Notes under the pieces: model-generated
What the model was told of the DNA's origin: nothing
What the model saw: the letters and a program-made list of their open reading frames with translations, nothing else
Databases searched by the model: none
Source of the DNA: Streptomyces griseoluteus
GTDB taxonomy: Bacteria; Actinomycetota; Actinomycetes; Streptomycetales; Streptomycetaceae
NCBI GenBank assembly: GCA_000717735.1
Contig: JOBE01000011.1
Location: 1 to 64,000 of the forward strand
Direction: 5' to 3'
Length of the DNA: 64,000 bases
Made by a program: the position numbers and the translations under genes
Part shown: positions 1-8,150 of the stretch, one piece after another
Layout of the letters: each line of letters opens with the position of its first letter
How positions within the stretch are numbered: position 1 is the first letter of the stretch

Positions 1-1
1 A

Positions 2-265
2 ATGCTCGGCACGAGCCAGAGCTTCCTCCGTGCCATCGGCGAAGCCCGCCTGATCACCCCGCTGCGCTCGGAGGGCGGCCACCGCCGCTACTCCCGCTAC
101 CAGCTGCGCATCGCCGCCCGCGCCCGCGAACTCGTCGACCAGGGCACCCCCATCGAAGCCGCCTGCCGCATCATCATCCTCGAGGACCAGCTCGAAGAAG
201 CCCAGCGCATCAACGCCGAGTACCGCCGCGCCGCCGAGTCGGCCGGACCGTCGACCGACGCCTGA
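2..265 (+). CDS. MerR-like HTH regulator, 5' end cut by window
   Basis: The 87 visible residues contain the second half of a MerR-type winged helix: an ITPLRSEGGHRRYS stretch matches the wing (typically ..SxGGHRRYS), followed by a charged helix that could dimerise. The reading frame is open to the left edge, so the first helix-turn-helix residues probably lie outside and the ATG at base 2 is unlikely to be the true start. Family members bind palindromic promoters. No effector domain is visible in the short C-terminus (about 50 residues), so the ligand is unknown. It is followed by a hairpin. Confidence 0.6.
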   Translation: MLGTSQSFLRAIGEARLITPLRSEGGHRRYSRYQLRIAARARELVDQGTPIEAACRIIILEDQLEEAQRINAEYRRAAESAGPSTDA

Positions 266-313
266 GACGAGGGAGTGGGGCGCTTGGCGAGCGAACCCGG
301 AAACCACGCAGAG

Positions 314-339
314 GCCTGACCCGCACGCGCGGATCAGGC
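314..339. terminator. Hairpin after the MerR-like gene
   Basis: An 11-base stem (gcctgacccgc / gcggatcaggc, one wobble) with a 4-base loop lies about 50 bases after the MerR-like stop. No clear T tract, as is usual in Streptomyces terminators. Confidence 0.5.
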
Positions 340-486
340 TTCTGACCTGGCGGCGACGGGCGGACATGCGGAGCGTTCCGGCCAATGCTGCAATGGACGG
401 AGAGCTCCGTCCGACCATGCCCCGCAGGATGCGGAGGGATGAAACGGGCGCGGCCAAGTCCTGCGAGCGGCGTGTACGGAGTGGCC

Positions 487-960
487 ATGAGCGACGCATT
501 CGAAGACATGGGACCGGTCGACTTCCTGGTCATCGAGTTCTCGGGCAACCGCATGACGGGTGAGGGCTTCCCCCTGCTTCTCGACCTGGTGGACCGGGGC
601 GTCATCCGCGTTCTCGACCTCCTGTTCGTACGCAAGGACGTCGACGGGAGCGTCGTCGGTCTGGAGCTGGCGGATCTGGACGGTGACGGCCGGCTCGACC
701 TGTCCGTGTTCGAGGGCGCCTCGTCCGGGCTCCTGGGCCAGGACGACATCGACGAGGCGGGGATGGCGCTCGAACCCGGCAACGCGGCGGGAATCCTGGT
801 GTACGAGAACCTCTGGGCCGCTCCCCTCGCGCGCGCCCTGCGGCGCGGCGGCGCTCAGCTCGTGGCGGGCGGACGCATCCCCGTACAAGCCCTCCTGGCC
901 TCGCTCGAAGCCGCGGAGGCGGCAGAGGGCGGCGACGGCCCCGCTGCCTCACGCCCCTGA
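487..960 (+). CDS. DUF6325-type small acidic protein
   Basis: 157 residues, acidic, soluble, no signal peptide. The N-terminus (MGPVDFLVIEF) and the pattern of short hydrophobic strands, then VRKDVDGSVVGLEL, then a helical C-terminus ending in a low-complexity tail match a family of small actinobacterial proteins of unknown function that are often linked to a downstream SHOCT-domain gene, as here. The ATG at 487 is chosen because a CGGAG Shine-Dalgarno sits 5-6 bases upstream; a GTG two codons earlier is the alternative. It ends 21 bases before the next gene, so the two are probably cotranscribed. Function unknown; membership in this family is from memory. Confidence 0.75.
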   Translation: MSDAFEDMGPVDFLVIEFSGNRMTGEGFPLLLDLVDRGVIRVLDLLFVRKDVDGSVVGLELADLDGDGRLDLSVFEGASSGLLGQDDIDEAGMALEPGNAAGILVYENLWAAPLARALRRGGAQLVAGGRIPVQALLASLEAAEAAEGGDGPAASRP

Positions 961-981
961 GCACAAGCAAGGAGGACCGAC

Positions 982-1269
982 ATGCCAGGACTTCTTCGAG
1001 GTGTGGCACGCACCGCCGTGGTGGCCGGGACGGCGACCGCGGTCTCCAACCGGGTCTCACGGCGCCAGGCGGGCCGCTGGGCCCAGCAGGAACCGGCGGC
1101 ACCCGAACAGCTCGCACCGGCACCTCCCCCGGCGCCGGCGCCTGCCGCACCGGTCGACGACATGAGCAGCAAGATCGCTCAGCTCAAGGAACTCGGACAG
1201 CTGAAGGAACAAGGCGTCCTGACCGAGGAGGAGTTCGCGGCGCAGAAGAGCCGGCTCCTCGCCTCGTGA
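982..1269 (+). CDS. SHOCT-domain protein
   Basis: 95 residues. The C-terminal 32 residues (IAQLKELGQLKEQGVLTEEE...) are a SHOCT domain, a short helical module usually at the C-terminus that mediates oligomerisation or DNA/protein contacts. The middle is a Pro/Ala-rich linker and the N-terminus is short and basic with a weakly hydrophobic stretch. A strong AAGGAGG at 969-975 supports the ATG. Pairs with the preceding small acidic protein in one operon; specific role unknown. Confidence 0.85.
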   Translation: MPGLLRGVARTAVVAGTATAVSNRVSRRQAGRWAQQEPAAPEQLAPAPPPAPAPAAPVDDMSSKIAQLKELGQLKEQGVLTEEEFAAQKSRLLAS

Positions 1270-1305
1270 CCACCGCCCGCCGTGCCGAGGGCTCCGGAAC
1301 CCACT

Positions 1306-1340
1306 CAGGGGCCTGATCCACTGAGTGGATCAGGCCCCTG
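1306..1340. terminator. Bidirectional terminator between SHOCT gene and tRNA-Pro
   Basis: A near-perfect 17-bp inverted repeat (CAGGGGCCTGATCCACT / AGTGGATCAGGCCCCTG) with a single-base centre. It can end both the SHOCT operon on plus and the tRNA transcript on minus. Confidence 0.85.
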
Positions 1341-1357
1341 AACTGGTCTTACGGCTG

Positions 1358-1431
1358 TCGGGGTGGCGGGATTTGAACCCACGACCTCTTCGTCCCGAAC
1401 GAAGCGCGCTGCCAAGCTGCGCTACACCCCG
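1358..1431 (-). tRNA. tRNA-Pro (anticodon CGG)
   Basis: Read on minus, the 7-bp acceptor stem CGGGGTG/CACCCCG, a D arm, the anticodon stem CTTCG/CGAAG enclosing TTCGGGA (anticodon CGG, decoding CCG) and the T arm GTGGGTTCAAATCCCGC are all present. Discriminator base is A. The CCA tail is not encoded, since the next bases are CAG. A terminator hairpin follows. Confidence 0.95.
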
Positions 1432-1469
1432 ATGTCGCTGCTCTGTTGTTCTCGTCGCGGCGACATCGA

Positions 1470-1940
1470 TTACTTTAGCCCACGCGCGCGCTGAGACGAA
1501 ATCCGGTTTCCGGGGCGTCGTGGCGCAGGTCGGATGCGGTCGAGGCCGACGATCGCGAGGCCCAGGGCGTAGAAGGCCGCGCCGAGGACGACGGCGTTCG
1601 TGAGGACGGCGGCGTAGCCGTGGGCGGTGACGTCCAGGAAGGGGTACGTGTAGCGGGTCGGGGCGCCGGGGGAGAGCAGGGCGCCGCGGGGAGCGGCGGG
1701 CGGCGGGTCCAGGCGCGGAGGGCGCCCCAGCCGAGGGCGACCAGGATGTTGGACCAGATGGTGAAGAAGCTCAGGACGACGAGCACGTTCCCGTACACGC
1801 ACCCGATGACGAGCCCCGTCGCCGCCGACAGGGCGAGCAGGCCCCGGAAGGCCCCCGCGTACGGGCGCGGCGGGGCGGGGCGGGAGGCGTGACGGCGGAG
1901 GCCGGCACGGCCGCGGAGTCCGGCGTGAGCATGCCCTCAC
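1470..1940 (-). pseudogene. Decayed Pr6Pr-family membrane protein
   Basis: Pieces of one membrane protein are spread over reading frames. In one frame the conserved N-terminal half is readable (PYAGAFRGLLALSAATGL, then VLSFFTIWSNILVALGWG), but this frame has no start codon after its upstream stop. In another frame the conserved C-terminus is readable (RGALLSPGAPTRYTYPFLDV, then HGYAAVLTNAVVLGAAFYAL, ending NRISS). Intact Pr6Pr proteins are roughly 200-240 residues with about six helices; here about 100-130 residues between the two halves are missing. At least one frameshift and one internal deletion are required, so this is a gene remnant. Original function (membrane protein of unknown role) is lost. 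Confidence 0.75.
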
Positions 1941-1949
1941 CGTAAGGGC

Positions 1950-2888
1950 TCAGGCGCGGGCCGTCAGGGTGAGCAGGGTGACCTCGGGCGGGCAGGCGAA
2001 GCGGACCGGGGTGAACCGGTTGGTGCCGCAGCCCGCCGAGACGTGCAGGTAGGAGGTCCGGTCGCCGGCCGTGTGGGTGGAGAGTCCCTTCACCCGGTCG
2101 GTGTCCAGGTCGCAGTTGGTGACCAGTGCCCCGTAGAAGGGGATGCACAGCTGCCCGCCGTGGGTGTGCCCGGCGAGGATCAGCTCGTACCCGTCGGCCG
2201 TGAAGGCGTCGAGCGAGCGCAGGTACGGGGCGTGGACCACGCCCAGCGTGAAGTCGGCCGTCCCGTCGGGGCCGCCGGCCACCCGCTCGTACCGGTCGCG
2301 CTTGATGTGCGGGTCGTCGAGACCGGTGAACGCCAGCTCCGCCCGCGGCAGTCGGAGCCGGCCGCGGGTGTTGGTGAGGTTGACCCAGCCCGCCGCGTCG
2401 AAGGCGTCCCGCATCCCCTCCCAGGGGTTGTGGACGGCGCCGACGGCGGGCTTGTTGCCGTTGAGGCCGTGGCGGCCCTGGGCCTTCTCCAGGAGGTAGC
2501 GGGCGGGGTTGCGCAGCTTGGGCCCGTAGTAGTCGTTGGACCCGAAGACGTACACCCCGGGGAACTCCATCAGCGGGCCGAGCGCGTCGAGCACCTCCGG
2601 TACCGCGTCCGGATCGGACAGGTTGTCACCGGTGTTGACGACGAAGTCCGGGCGGAGCCCCGCGAGGGACTGGAGCCAGGCGCGCTTCTTGCGCTGGCCG
2701 CTCACCATGTGGATGTCGGAGACCTGGAGGACCCGCAGGTCGCTCATGCCGGGTGGGAGCACCGGGACCGTCACGCGGCGGAGCCGGAACGATCGGGCCT
2801 CGTAGCCGGCCGCGTAGACGATTCCGGCGGCGGCCGTCGCCGTGAGGCCTGCCGTGATCTTCAGGGGGAGCCCGTACCGTGCGCGCAT
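1950..2888 (-). CDS. Membrane-anchored calcineurin-like metallophosphoesterase
   Basis: 312 residues. The N-terminal ~25 residues form a signal anchor; the rest is a calcineurin-like phosphoesterase with the full metal-binding set: QVSDIHM, VVNTGDN, FGSNDYYG, a lone His in GVVHAPY and GHTHGGQ. It resembles the YkuE/YaeI branch, membrane-associated phosphohydrolases proposed to act on phospholipid-like or lipid-pyrophosphate substrates; the real substrate is unknown. The ATG at 2888 begins MRARYG just before the anchor; upstream in-frame codons look non-coding. Divergent from yqeY with a short shared promoter region (2889-2962). Confidence 0.9.
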   Translation of the reverse strand: MRARYGLPLKITAGLTATAAAGIVYAAGYEARSFRLRRVTVPVLPPGMSDLRVLQVSDIHMVSGQRKKRAWLQSLAGLRPDFVVNTGDNLSDPDAVPEVLDALGPLMEFPGVYVFGSNDYYGPKLRNPARYLLEKAQGRHGLNGNKPAVGAVHNPWEGMRDAFDAAGWVNLTNTRGRLRLPRAELAFTGLDDPHIKRDRYERVAGGPDGTADFTLGVVHAPYLRSLDAFTADGYELILAGHTHGGQLCIPFYGALVTNCDLDTDRVKGLSTHTAGDRTSYLHVSAGCGTNRFTPVRFACPPEVTLLTLTARA

Positions 2889-2962
2889 TCCCCCATCGTC
2901 GCAGACCCGTGGAGCGTAAATGCGCGGGCGGGTGGGGCTGCTCACCTGACACACTTGACCTC

Positions 2963-3427
2963 ATGACCACGCTGAAGGCGAAGCTCCAGGCCGACCTCAA
3001 CGCCGCGATCCGGGAGCGCGACGAACTGCGCTCCTCGACCCTCCGGCTGACCATCACCGAGATCTCCAAGCAGGAGGTCGCGGGCAAGACCAAGCGCGAA
3101 CTCTCCGACGACGAGGTGCAGAAGGTGATCGCCAAGGAGGCGAAGAAGCGCCGCGAGGCCGCGGACGCCTTCGCCCAGGGCGGCCGTGCCGAGTCCGCCG
3201 AGCGGGAGCGGGCCGAGGGCGTACTCCTCGACGCGTACCTGCCGAAGCAGCTCAGCGACGAGGAGCTCGACGGGATCGTCGCGGCGGCCGTCGAGGAGGC
3301 GAAGGCGGCGGGCGCCGAGGGGCCGCGCGCCATGGGCGCCGTCATGAAGATCGTGAACCCGAAGGTGGCCGGTCAGGCCGACGGCGGCCGGGTCGCCGCC
3401 TCGGTGAAGAAGCTGCTCGCGGGCTGA
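2963..3427 (+). CDS. GatB/YqeY-domain protein
   Basis: 154 residues, the standard length of YqeY, an all-helical protein matching the tail domain of the GatB amidotransferase subunit and proposed to bind tRNA-like RNA. Conserved features: MTTLKAKLQADL at the N-terminus, the Lys/Glu-rich KEAKKRREAADAF helix, the YLPKQLSDEEL turn and C-terminal GxxMGxVMK. Monocistronic; a strong terminator follows. Its physiological role is not established. Confidence 0.92.
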   Translation: MTTLKAKLQADLNAAIRERDELRSSTLRLTITEISKQEVAGKTKRELSDDEVQKVIAKEAKKRREAADAFAQGGRAESAERERAEGVLLDAYLPKQLSDEELDGIVAAAVEEAKAAGAEGPRAMGAVMKIVNPKVAGQADGGRVAASVKKLLAG

Positions 3428-3433
3428 TCCGGC

Positions 3434-3487
3434 GCTGAGCCGGTACGTCCGTGCTCAGCCGGTACGTGTCGGCGCTGAGCCGGTACG
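3434..3487. repeat. Three direct copies of a 14-base unit
   Basis: gctgagccggtacg at 3434-3447, gctcagccggtacg at 3453-3466 and gctgagccggtacg at 3474-3487, in the gap between the yqeY stop and its terminator. Spacing is about 19-21 bases. Likely duplication of terminator-flank sequence; no function evident. Confidence 0.8.
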
Positions 3488-3528
3488 AGGAAGGGCGCCC
3501 CACCGTGGTGGGGCGCCCTTCCTCGTAC
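3483..3528. terminator. Bidirectional terminator between yqeY and PBP gene
   Basis: Perfect 20-bp stem (gtacgaggaagggcgcccca at 3483-3502 with its complement at 3509-3528) and a 6-base loop, between two convergent genes. Confidence 0.95.
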
Positions 3529-3550
3529 CTCTGCTGCTACGGCCGTGGCG

Positions 3551-5791
3551 TCAGCGGTTTCCGCCGCGGCCGTTGCCGTTTCCGCCGGTCAGCATCTCCG
3601 GCGGGATCGTGATGTCGGGGAAGGGGTTGATCGGGTCGGTGTCGCCCGGCTTGTCGTCAGCCGGCTTGCGGGGCTTGTCCGGGCCCTCGTCGCCCTCCTT
3701 CTCCGGGTCCTTGGGCTTCTCGGCCCTCGGTACGGAGATGGGGTTGAACTGCGGCCTCTCGGAGGGGTCCAGGGCGCCCGTCATCGCGATCCTCCAGATG
3801 GGACCGGGAAGGCAGCCACCGCAGACCTTGTCGTAGTAGACGCCGCCGATGGTGATGTCGAACATCTCGTCGCGCTTGCCGACGTCGTCACCGACCCAGA
3901 CGGCGGTCGACAGGTTCGGCGTGTAGCCGACGAACCAGGCGTCCTTGCGGCCCTCGGTGGTACCGGTCTTGCCCGCGTTGTCCCGGTCGCTCAGACCGGC
4001 TCGGGTACCGGTGCCGTCCTCGACGACGCCCTTCAGCATCTGGTTGATGGTGTCGGCGGTCCGGTCGCTCATCGCGCGCGTGCACTTGGTCTGCGGCACG
4101 TTGAGCTTGTCGCCGTTGGCGGCCTTGACGGACTCGATCGCGACCGGGGTGCAGTACATGCCGCGGTTGGCGAAGGTCGCGTAGACGGAGGCCATGTCGA
4201 GCGGGGTGCTCTCCAGGCTGCCGAGCGTGGCGGAGGGGCTCTGCCTGATGGGCTTGCCCAGCTCGCGCTCGTAGCCCACCTTCTTCGCCATCGTCAGCGT
4301 CTCGCAGAGGCCGGCCATCTGCTCCAGCTTGGCGAAGTAGGTGTTGATGGACTTGCCGAGGGCGCTCGTCATGTCGTACGCCCCCTTCTCCGACTCGAGC
4401 TCGTTCTGGACCGGCCACTCCTGGTTGCCCGCCGGCCTGCCGTCGCAGCGCGTGAAATCGCTCTCCTGCATGGCGATCTTCCACGGCGTGTCGAAGCTCT
4501 GCGCCGGGCTCAGCCCCTTCTCCAGGGCGGCGGCGGCCGTGATCGGCTTGAAGGTCGAGCCGACCGGGAAGCCGTAGGTGGTGCCGCCCATCTTGCTGCC
4601 GACGGCGAGGTTGAGCGTGGTCTGGTGCTGCTTCTGGTCCAGGCCGTACGGGCGGGACTGGCTCATCGACAGGATCTTGCCGGTCCCGGGCTGGACCTGG
4701 ACGACGGCGGTCGCGACCCCGTCGTCCTTGTTCACCTTGGCCACGGCGGCCTCGTTGGTCGCCGCCTGCGCCTTCGGGTCGAGCGTGGTCCTGACGGTGA
4801 GACCGCCCAGGTTCCACAGCTTCTGGCGCTCCTCGGCCGTCTTGCCGAAGATCGGGTCGCTGAGGATCGTCTTGCGGACGTAGTCGCAGAAGAAGCCCGA
4901 GCCGTCGACGGCGGTGATGCAGCCGTTCTTCGGGGTCTTGACCTTCAGCTTGAGCGGGGCCGCCTTCGCCTTGTCCGCCTCGGCCTGGCTGACGTCCCCG
5001 ACGTCGGCCATCCGCTGGAGGACCACGTTGCGGCGCTTGGTGGCTTCCTGGATGTCGTTGATGGGGTCGTAGCGGCTCGGCGACTGGACCAGGCCGGCCA
5101 TCATCGCGGCCTCGCCCAGGTTCAGGTCGGCGGCGTGCTTGGAGAAGTACCGCTGCGAGGCGGCCTCGATGCCGTAGGCCTGCTGCCCGAAGAACGTGAT
5201 GTTGAGGTAGTTCTCCAGGATCTTGTGCTTGCCCAGCTCCTCCTCGACCTGGATCGCGAACTTCAGCTCGCGGACCTTGCGGCCGATGGTCTGCTGGGTG
5301 GCCTGCGCGACCTTCTCGGGGTCGTCACCCGCCTCCTCGACGAAGACGTTCTTCACGTACTGCTGGGTGAGCGTCGACGCGCCCTGCGCGACCCCGCCCT
5401 CCTGCGCGTTGCGGTTGATCGCGCGGAGCACGCCCTTGAGGTCGATCGCCCCGTGCTCGTAGAAGCGCCCGTCCTCGATCGCGACGATCGCCTTCTGCAT
5501 GTACGGCGAGATCTTGTCCAGCGGCACGACCTTCCGGTCCCGCGAGTACACCGTGGCGAGGAGCCCGCCCTCGGAGTCGAGGATCGTGGTGCGCTGACTC
5601 AGCGGTGGGGTCTTCAGGTTGGAGGGGATCTCGTCGAAACCCTCCACCGTGCCCTTCGCGGCCAGCCCCAGTGCGCCGGCGGCGGGCAGGGCGATGCCTG
5701 CCAGCACGGCTCCGGCGAGCACACTGACACCGAGGAACTTGGCGGCCTGCTGGGTCCCGGTCAGACCACCGCCCGAGCGCTTCTTTGCCAT
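3551..5791 (-). CDS. Bifunctional class A penicillin-binding protein (PonA2-like)
   Basis: 746 residues. It polymerises and crosslinks peptidoglycan outside the membrane. A transmembrane segment covers residues ~18-45. The glycosyltransferase domain (GT51) carries the catalytic motif EDGRF (106-110) and GASTLTQQ (137-144). The transpeptidase domain has the nucleophile motif STFK (412-415), SIN (481-483) and KTGT (608-611). The C-terminal ~90 residues are charged and Pro/Asp-rich, ending in a Gly/Asn/Arg tail; no PASTA domain is seen, unlike mycobacterial PonA2. ATG 5791 gives MAKKRS directly before the anchor. Divergent from wblA, the same arrangement as M. tuberculosis ponA2-whiB4. Confidence 0.95.
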   Translation of the reverse strand: MAKKRSGGGLTGTQQAAKFLGVSVLAGAVLAGIALPAAGALGLAAKGTVEGFDEIPSNLKTPPLSQRTTILDSEGGLLATVYSRDRKVVPLDKISPYMQKAIVAIEDGRFYEHGAIDLKGVLRAINRNAQEGGVAQGASTLTQQYVKNVFVEEAGDDPEKVAQATQQTIGRKVRELKFAIQVEEELGKHKILENYLNITFFGQQAYGIEAASQRYFSKHAADLNLGEAAMMAGLVQSPSRYDPINDIQEATKRRNVVLQRMADVGDVSQAEADKAKAAPLKLKVKTPKNGCITAVDGSGFFCDYVRKTILSDPIFGKTAEERQKLWNLGGLTVRTTLDPKAQAATNEAAVAKVNKDDGVATAVVQVQPGTGKILSMSQSRPYGLDQKQHQTTLNLAVGSKMGGTTYGFPVGSTFKPITAAAALEKGLSPAQSFDTPWKIAMQESDFTRCDGRPAGNQEWPVQNELESEKGAYDMTSALGKSINTYFAKLEQMAGLCETLTMAKKVGYERELGKPIRQSPSATLGSLESTPLDMASVYATFANRGMYCTPVAIESVKAANGDKLNVPQTKCTRAMSDRTADTINQMLKGVVEDGTGTRAGLSDRDNAGKTGTTEGRKDAWFVGYTPNLSTAVWVGDDVGKRDEMFDITIGGVYYDKVCGGCLPGPIWRIAMTGALDPSERPQFNPISVPRAEKPKDPEKEGDEGPDKPRKPADDKPGDTDPINPFPDITIPPEMLTGGNGNGRGGNR

Positions 5792-6315
5792 GGGGGGCAG
5801 CCTAATCCGAAGTTCTGTGCGTACCGCAGAGCGGGGGCTTCTCGGAGCGTTCGCGTACCAGACCGTGACATCCAGGGGCCCCGGGCCGCGGTCTCGCCGC
5901 CCGGGCGCCGACGTTCTCATTCGCCGGACAGGCGTATATGCCTTGGCCTAAGCTGCTCCCAACTGTCACAGCAGTGTGGTCCCGCATCACGACCCGGGTG
6001 TGACAGCGGCGCGCATTCCCGTGACCCCGAAACACGGGAACCTCGCGTCCGAATCCGGCTCATGTGTCACGCGGCGCCCGAAGTGGTCCCGCCGAGGAAG
6101 GGCGCGTCTGGGCGATATGTCCGCTATCACACGCATGTCCTTCGCTCACTCCCCTGGGTGATCTGACGCGTACGCATAGTCCGTTCGGGCCATCCAAGAT
6201 TGGGCCCGAAGGGGGTGTTGCGCTGTGTCTACCTTCCGTAACGTCCCAACTGGCAGCGGTGAATATGCCGCTGCCGCCGTGGGGGAGCCTCGATTCGGGA
6301 GAGGACGGCGCCGGT
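5792..6315. promoter_or_regulatory. Divergent PBP / wblA control region
   Basis: 524 bases with no credible gene. It must hold the promoters of both neighbours. Visible structure: an inverted repeat CTGTCACA (5963-5970) / TGTGACAG (5999-6006), and a locally AT-richer patch at about 5930-5945 (a TATACG -10-like element reading toward the PBP). wblA is developmentally controlled in S. coelicolor, so a long regulated leader is expected. The binding proteins cannot be named from sequence. Confidence 0.5.
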
Positions 6316-6660
6316 ATGGGCTGGGTAGCTGACTGGAGTGCGCAGGCGGCCTGCCGCACTACCGATCCGGATGAACTTTTCGTGCAGGGAGCGGCACAGA
6401 ACAGGGCAAAGGCGGTGTGCACCGGATGCCCGGTGCGGACCGAGTGCCTCGCCGACGCCCTCGACAACCGCGTGGAGTTCGGTGTGTGGGGCGGCATGAC
6501 GGAGCGCGAGCGACGCGCCCTGCTGCGCCGCAGGCCGACCGTCACCTCGTGGCGCCGGCTCCTGGAGACCGCGCGCACGGAGTACGAGCGGGGAGCGGGC
6601 CTGCTGCCCGTGGCCATCGAGGACGACGCGACGTACGAGGCGTATGCCGCCGTGGGCTAG
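6316..6660 (+). CDS. wblA: WhiB-like iron-sulfur regulator WblA
   Basis: 114 residues. The four cluster cysteines are C13, C35, C38 and C44 (CX21CX2CX5C), followed by the WhiB turn EFGVWGGM and a basic DNA-binding C-terminus RERRALLRRRP. Near-identity in the remembered S. coelicolor WblA N-terminus (MGWV.DWSAQAACRTTDPDE) and its place next to the PBP and ArsA pair identify it as WblA, the orthologue of mycobacterial WhiB4. In Streptomyces WblA is a pleiotropic switch that promotes sporulation and represses antibiotic production, probably by binding redox-sensitively with the principal sigma factor. An ATG at 6265 in frame is possible, but 6316 matches the family. Confidence 0.95.
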   Translation: MGWVADWSAQAACRTTDPDELFVQGAAQNRAKAVCTGCPVRTECLADALDNRVEFGVWGGMTERERRALLRRRPTVTSWRRLLETARTEYERGAGLLPVAIEDDATYEAYAAVG

Positions 6661-6716
6661 GGCGCCCCGGCGGAACAGGGAGAAGGGTCAGGGCCGGACA
6701 GGCGCTGGACCCCCGG

Positions 6717-8150
6717 TCAGGCCGAAGGTCTTCCTCCGGTCGTGAGCCGGTCACCGATGGCCCGCAGTCCGGCGAGGTCGTGCACATCGCCGGGCAGGGC
6801 CGCCACTTCGGTCACGGCCACCTCGGGGTGGAGCGCCGTGAAGCGGTCACGCGTGCGCTGCTCACGCGCGAGCACCCGCATGCGCTCGGCATGCAGGTGC
6901 AGAAGTCCCGCGGTGAGATGTCGTACGTCTACGTCGTCTGCGTCTGTTTCCTGTGCCGGTTCGGCTGTGGGGGCAGCCTCGGGTACGGGAGTTGCGGCGG
7001 CGGTGGCGAGATCGGACGGCTCGGACTCCGTGGTCGGGGAGCCACTGCGACCAGTCTTCCCGCCCCTCTGATCCACAATGCGCCCCTCGTCAAGATTTTC
7101 CGCGGCCGCCCGCGCCCGCTCGGCCGACAGCCGGGCGGCACCACTGCCGTGCACCCGATTGAGGACGAGACCCGCGAGGGGCATCCCCTCGGCGGCCAGC
7201 CGCTCCACGAAGTACGCCGCCTCGCGCAGCGCGTCGCGCTCCGGAGTGGCCACCACGAGGAACGCCGTGCCCGGGGCCTGGAGCAGCCGGTACGTGGCGT
7301 CCGCGCGGGTACGGAAGCCGCCGAACATCGTGTCCATCGCCGCGACGAACGTCTGCACGTCCTTGAGGAACTGACCCCCGAGCAGTTTTCCCAAGGTCCC
7401 GGTCATCATCGACATGCCGACGTTGAGGAACTTCATCCCGGCCCGGCCGCCCACCTTCGCCGGTGCCATCAGCAGCTTGATGAACTTTCCGTCGAGGAAG
7501 GACCCGAGCCGCTTCGGCGCGTCCAGGAAGTCCAGGGCGGACCGGGACGGCGGGGTGTCGACGACGATCAGGTCCCACTCGTCGCGCGCCCGGAGCTGCC
7601 CCAGCTTCTCCATCGCCATGTACTCCTGCGTACCGGCGAATCCGGCCGAGAGGGACTGGTAGAAGGGGTTCTCCAGGATCGCCCGCGCCCGCTCGGGGTC
7701 CGCGTGCGCCTCGACGATCTCGTCGAAGGTCCGCTTCATGTCCAGCATCATGGCGTGCAGTTCGCCGCCGTCGGAGCCCTTGATGCCCGCGACCTTCCGC
7801 GGGGTGTTGTCGAGGGAGTCGATCCCCATCGACTGGGCGAGGCGGCGGGCCGGGTCGATGGTGAGGACGACGACCCGCCGGCCGCGCTCCGCCGCCCGCA
7901 CGCCGAGGGCCGCGGCCGTCGTCGTCTTGCCGACCCCGCCGGCACCGCAGCAGACGATGATGCGGGTGCCCAGGTCGTCGATCAGCGGGTCGAGCCGGAG
8001 GACGGGCACGGCGTCGAGCCCGCTCGAACCGGGCGCCGCGTCAGGCCCGTTCGGATCGGCAGCCGTGTCGCGCCCGCTCGAACCGGAAGTCATGCCGCCG
8101 TCGTCCGGACCGGGAGCCGTGTCGAGCCCCTCCGTCGCCTTCTCGGTCAC
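6717..8150 (-). CDS. ArsA/Get3-type ATPase, second subunit
   Basis: 477 residues. Residues 1-60 are a Gly/Ser/Asp/Pro-rich extension with imperfect repeats (SGLD, PDAAPG). The ATPase core follows: a P-loop CCGAGGVGKTT, switch region LTIDPARRL and VVDTPPSRSAL. The ArsA/Get3 signature lysine just before the GG of the loop is Ala here, unlike in the upstream partner. A low-complexity linker precedes a C-terminal helix bundle. GTG at 8150 overlaps the upstream TGA (GTGA), so translation is coupled. It corresponds to M. tuberculosis Rv3680, which forms a complex with Rv3679; a heteromeric ATPase is the likely assembly. Cargo unknown. Confidence 0.9.
   Translation of the reverse strand: MTEKATEGLDTAPGPDDGGMTSGSSGRDTAADPNGPDAAPGSSGLDAVPVLRLDPLIDDLGTRIIVCCGAGGVGKTTTAAALGVRAAERGRRVVVLTIDPARRLAQSMGIDSLDNTPRKVAGIKGSDGGELHAMMLDMKRTFDEIVEAHADPERARAILENPFYQSLSAGFAGTQEYMAMEKLGQLRARDEWDLIVVDTPPSRSALDFLDAPKRLGSFLDGKFIKLLMAPAKVGGRAGMKFLNVGMSMMTGTLGKLLGGQFLKDVQTFVAAMDTMFGGFRTRADATYRLLQAPGTAFLVVATPERDALREAAYFVERLAAEGMPLAGLVLNRVHGSGAARLSAERARAAAENLDEGRIVDQRGGKTGRSGSPTTESEPSDLATAAATPVPEAAPTAEPAQETDADDVDVRHLTAGLLHLHAERMRVLAREQRTRDRFTALHPEVAVTEVAALPGDVHDLAGLRAIGDRLTTGGRPSA

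Noticed and set aside
3545..6166. 873-codon plus-strand frame opposite the PBP gene
   Set aside because: Antisense shadow of a well-defined PBP gene.
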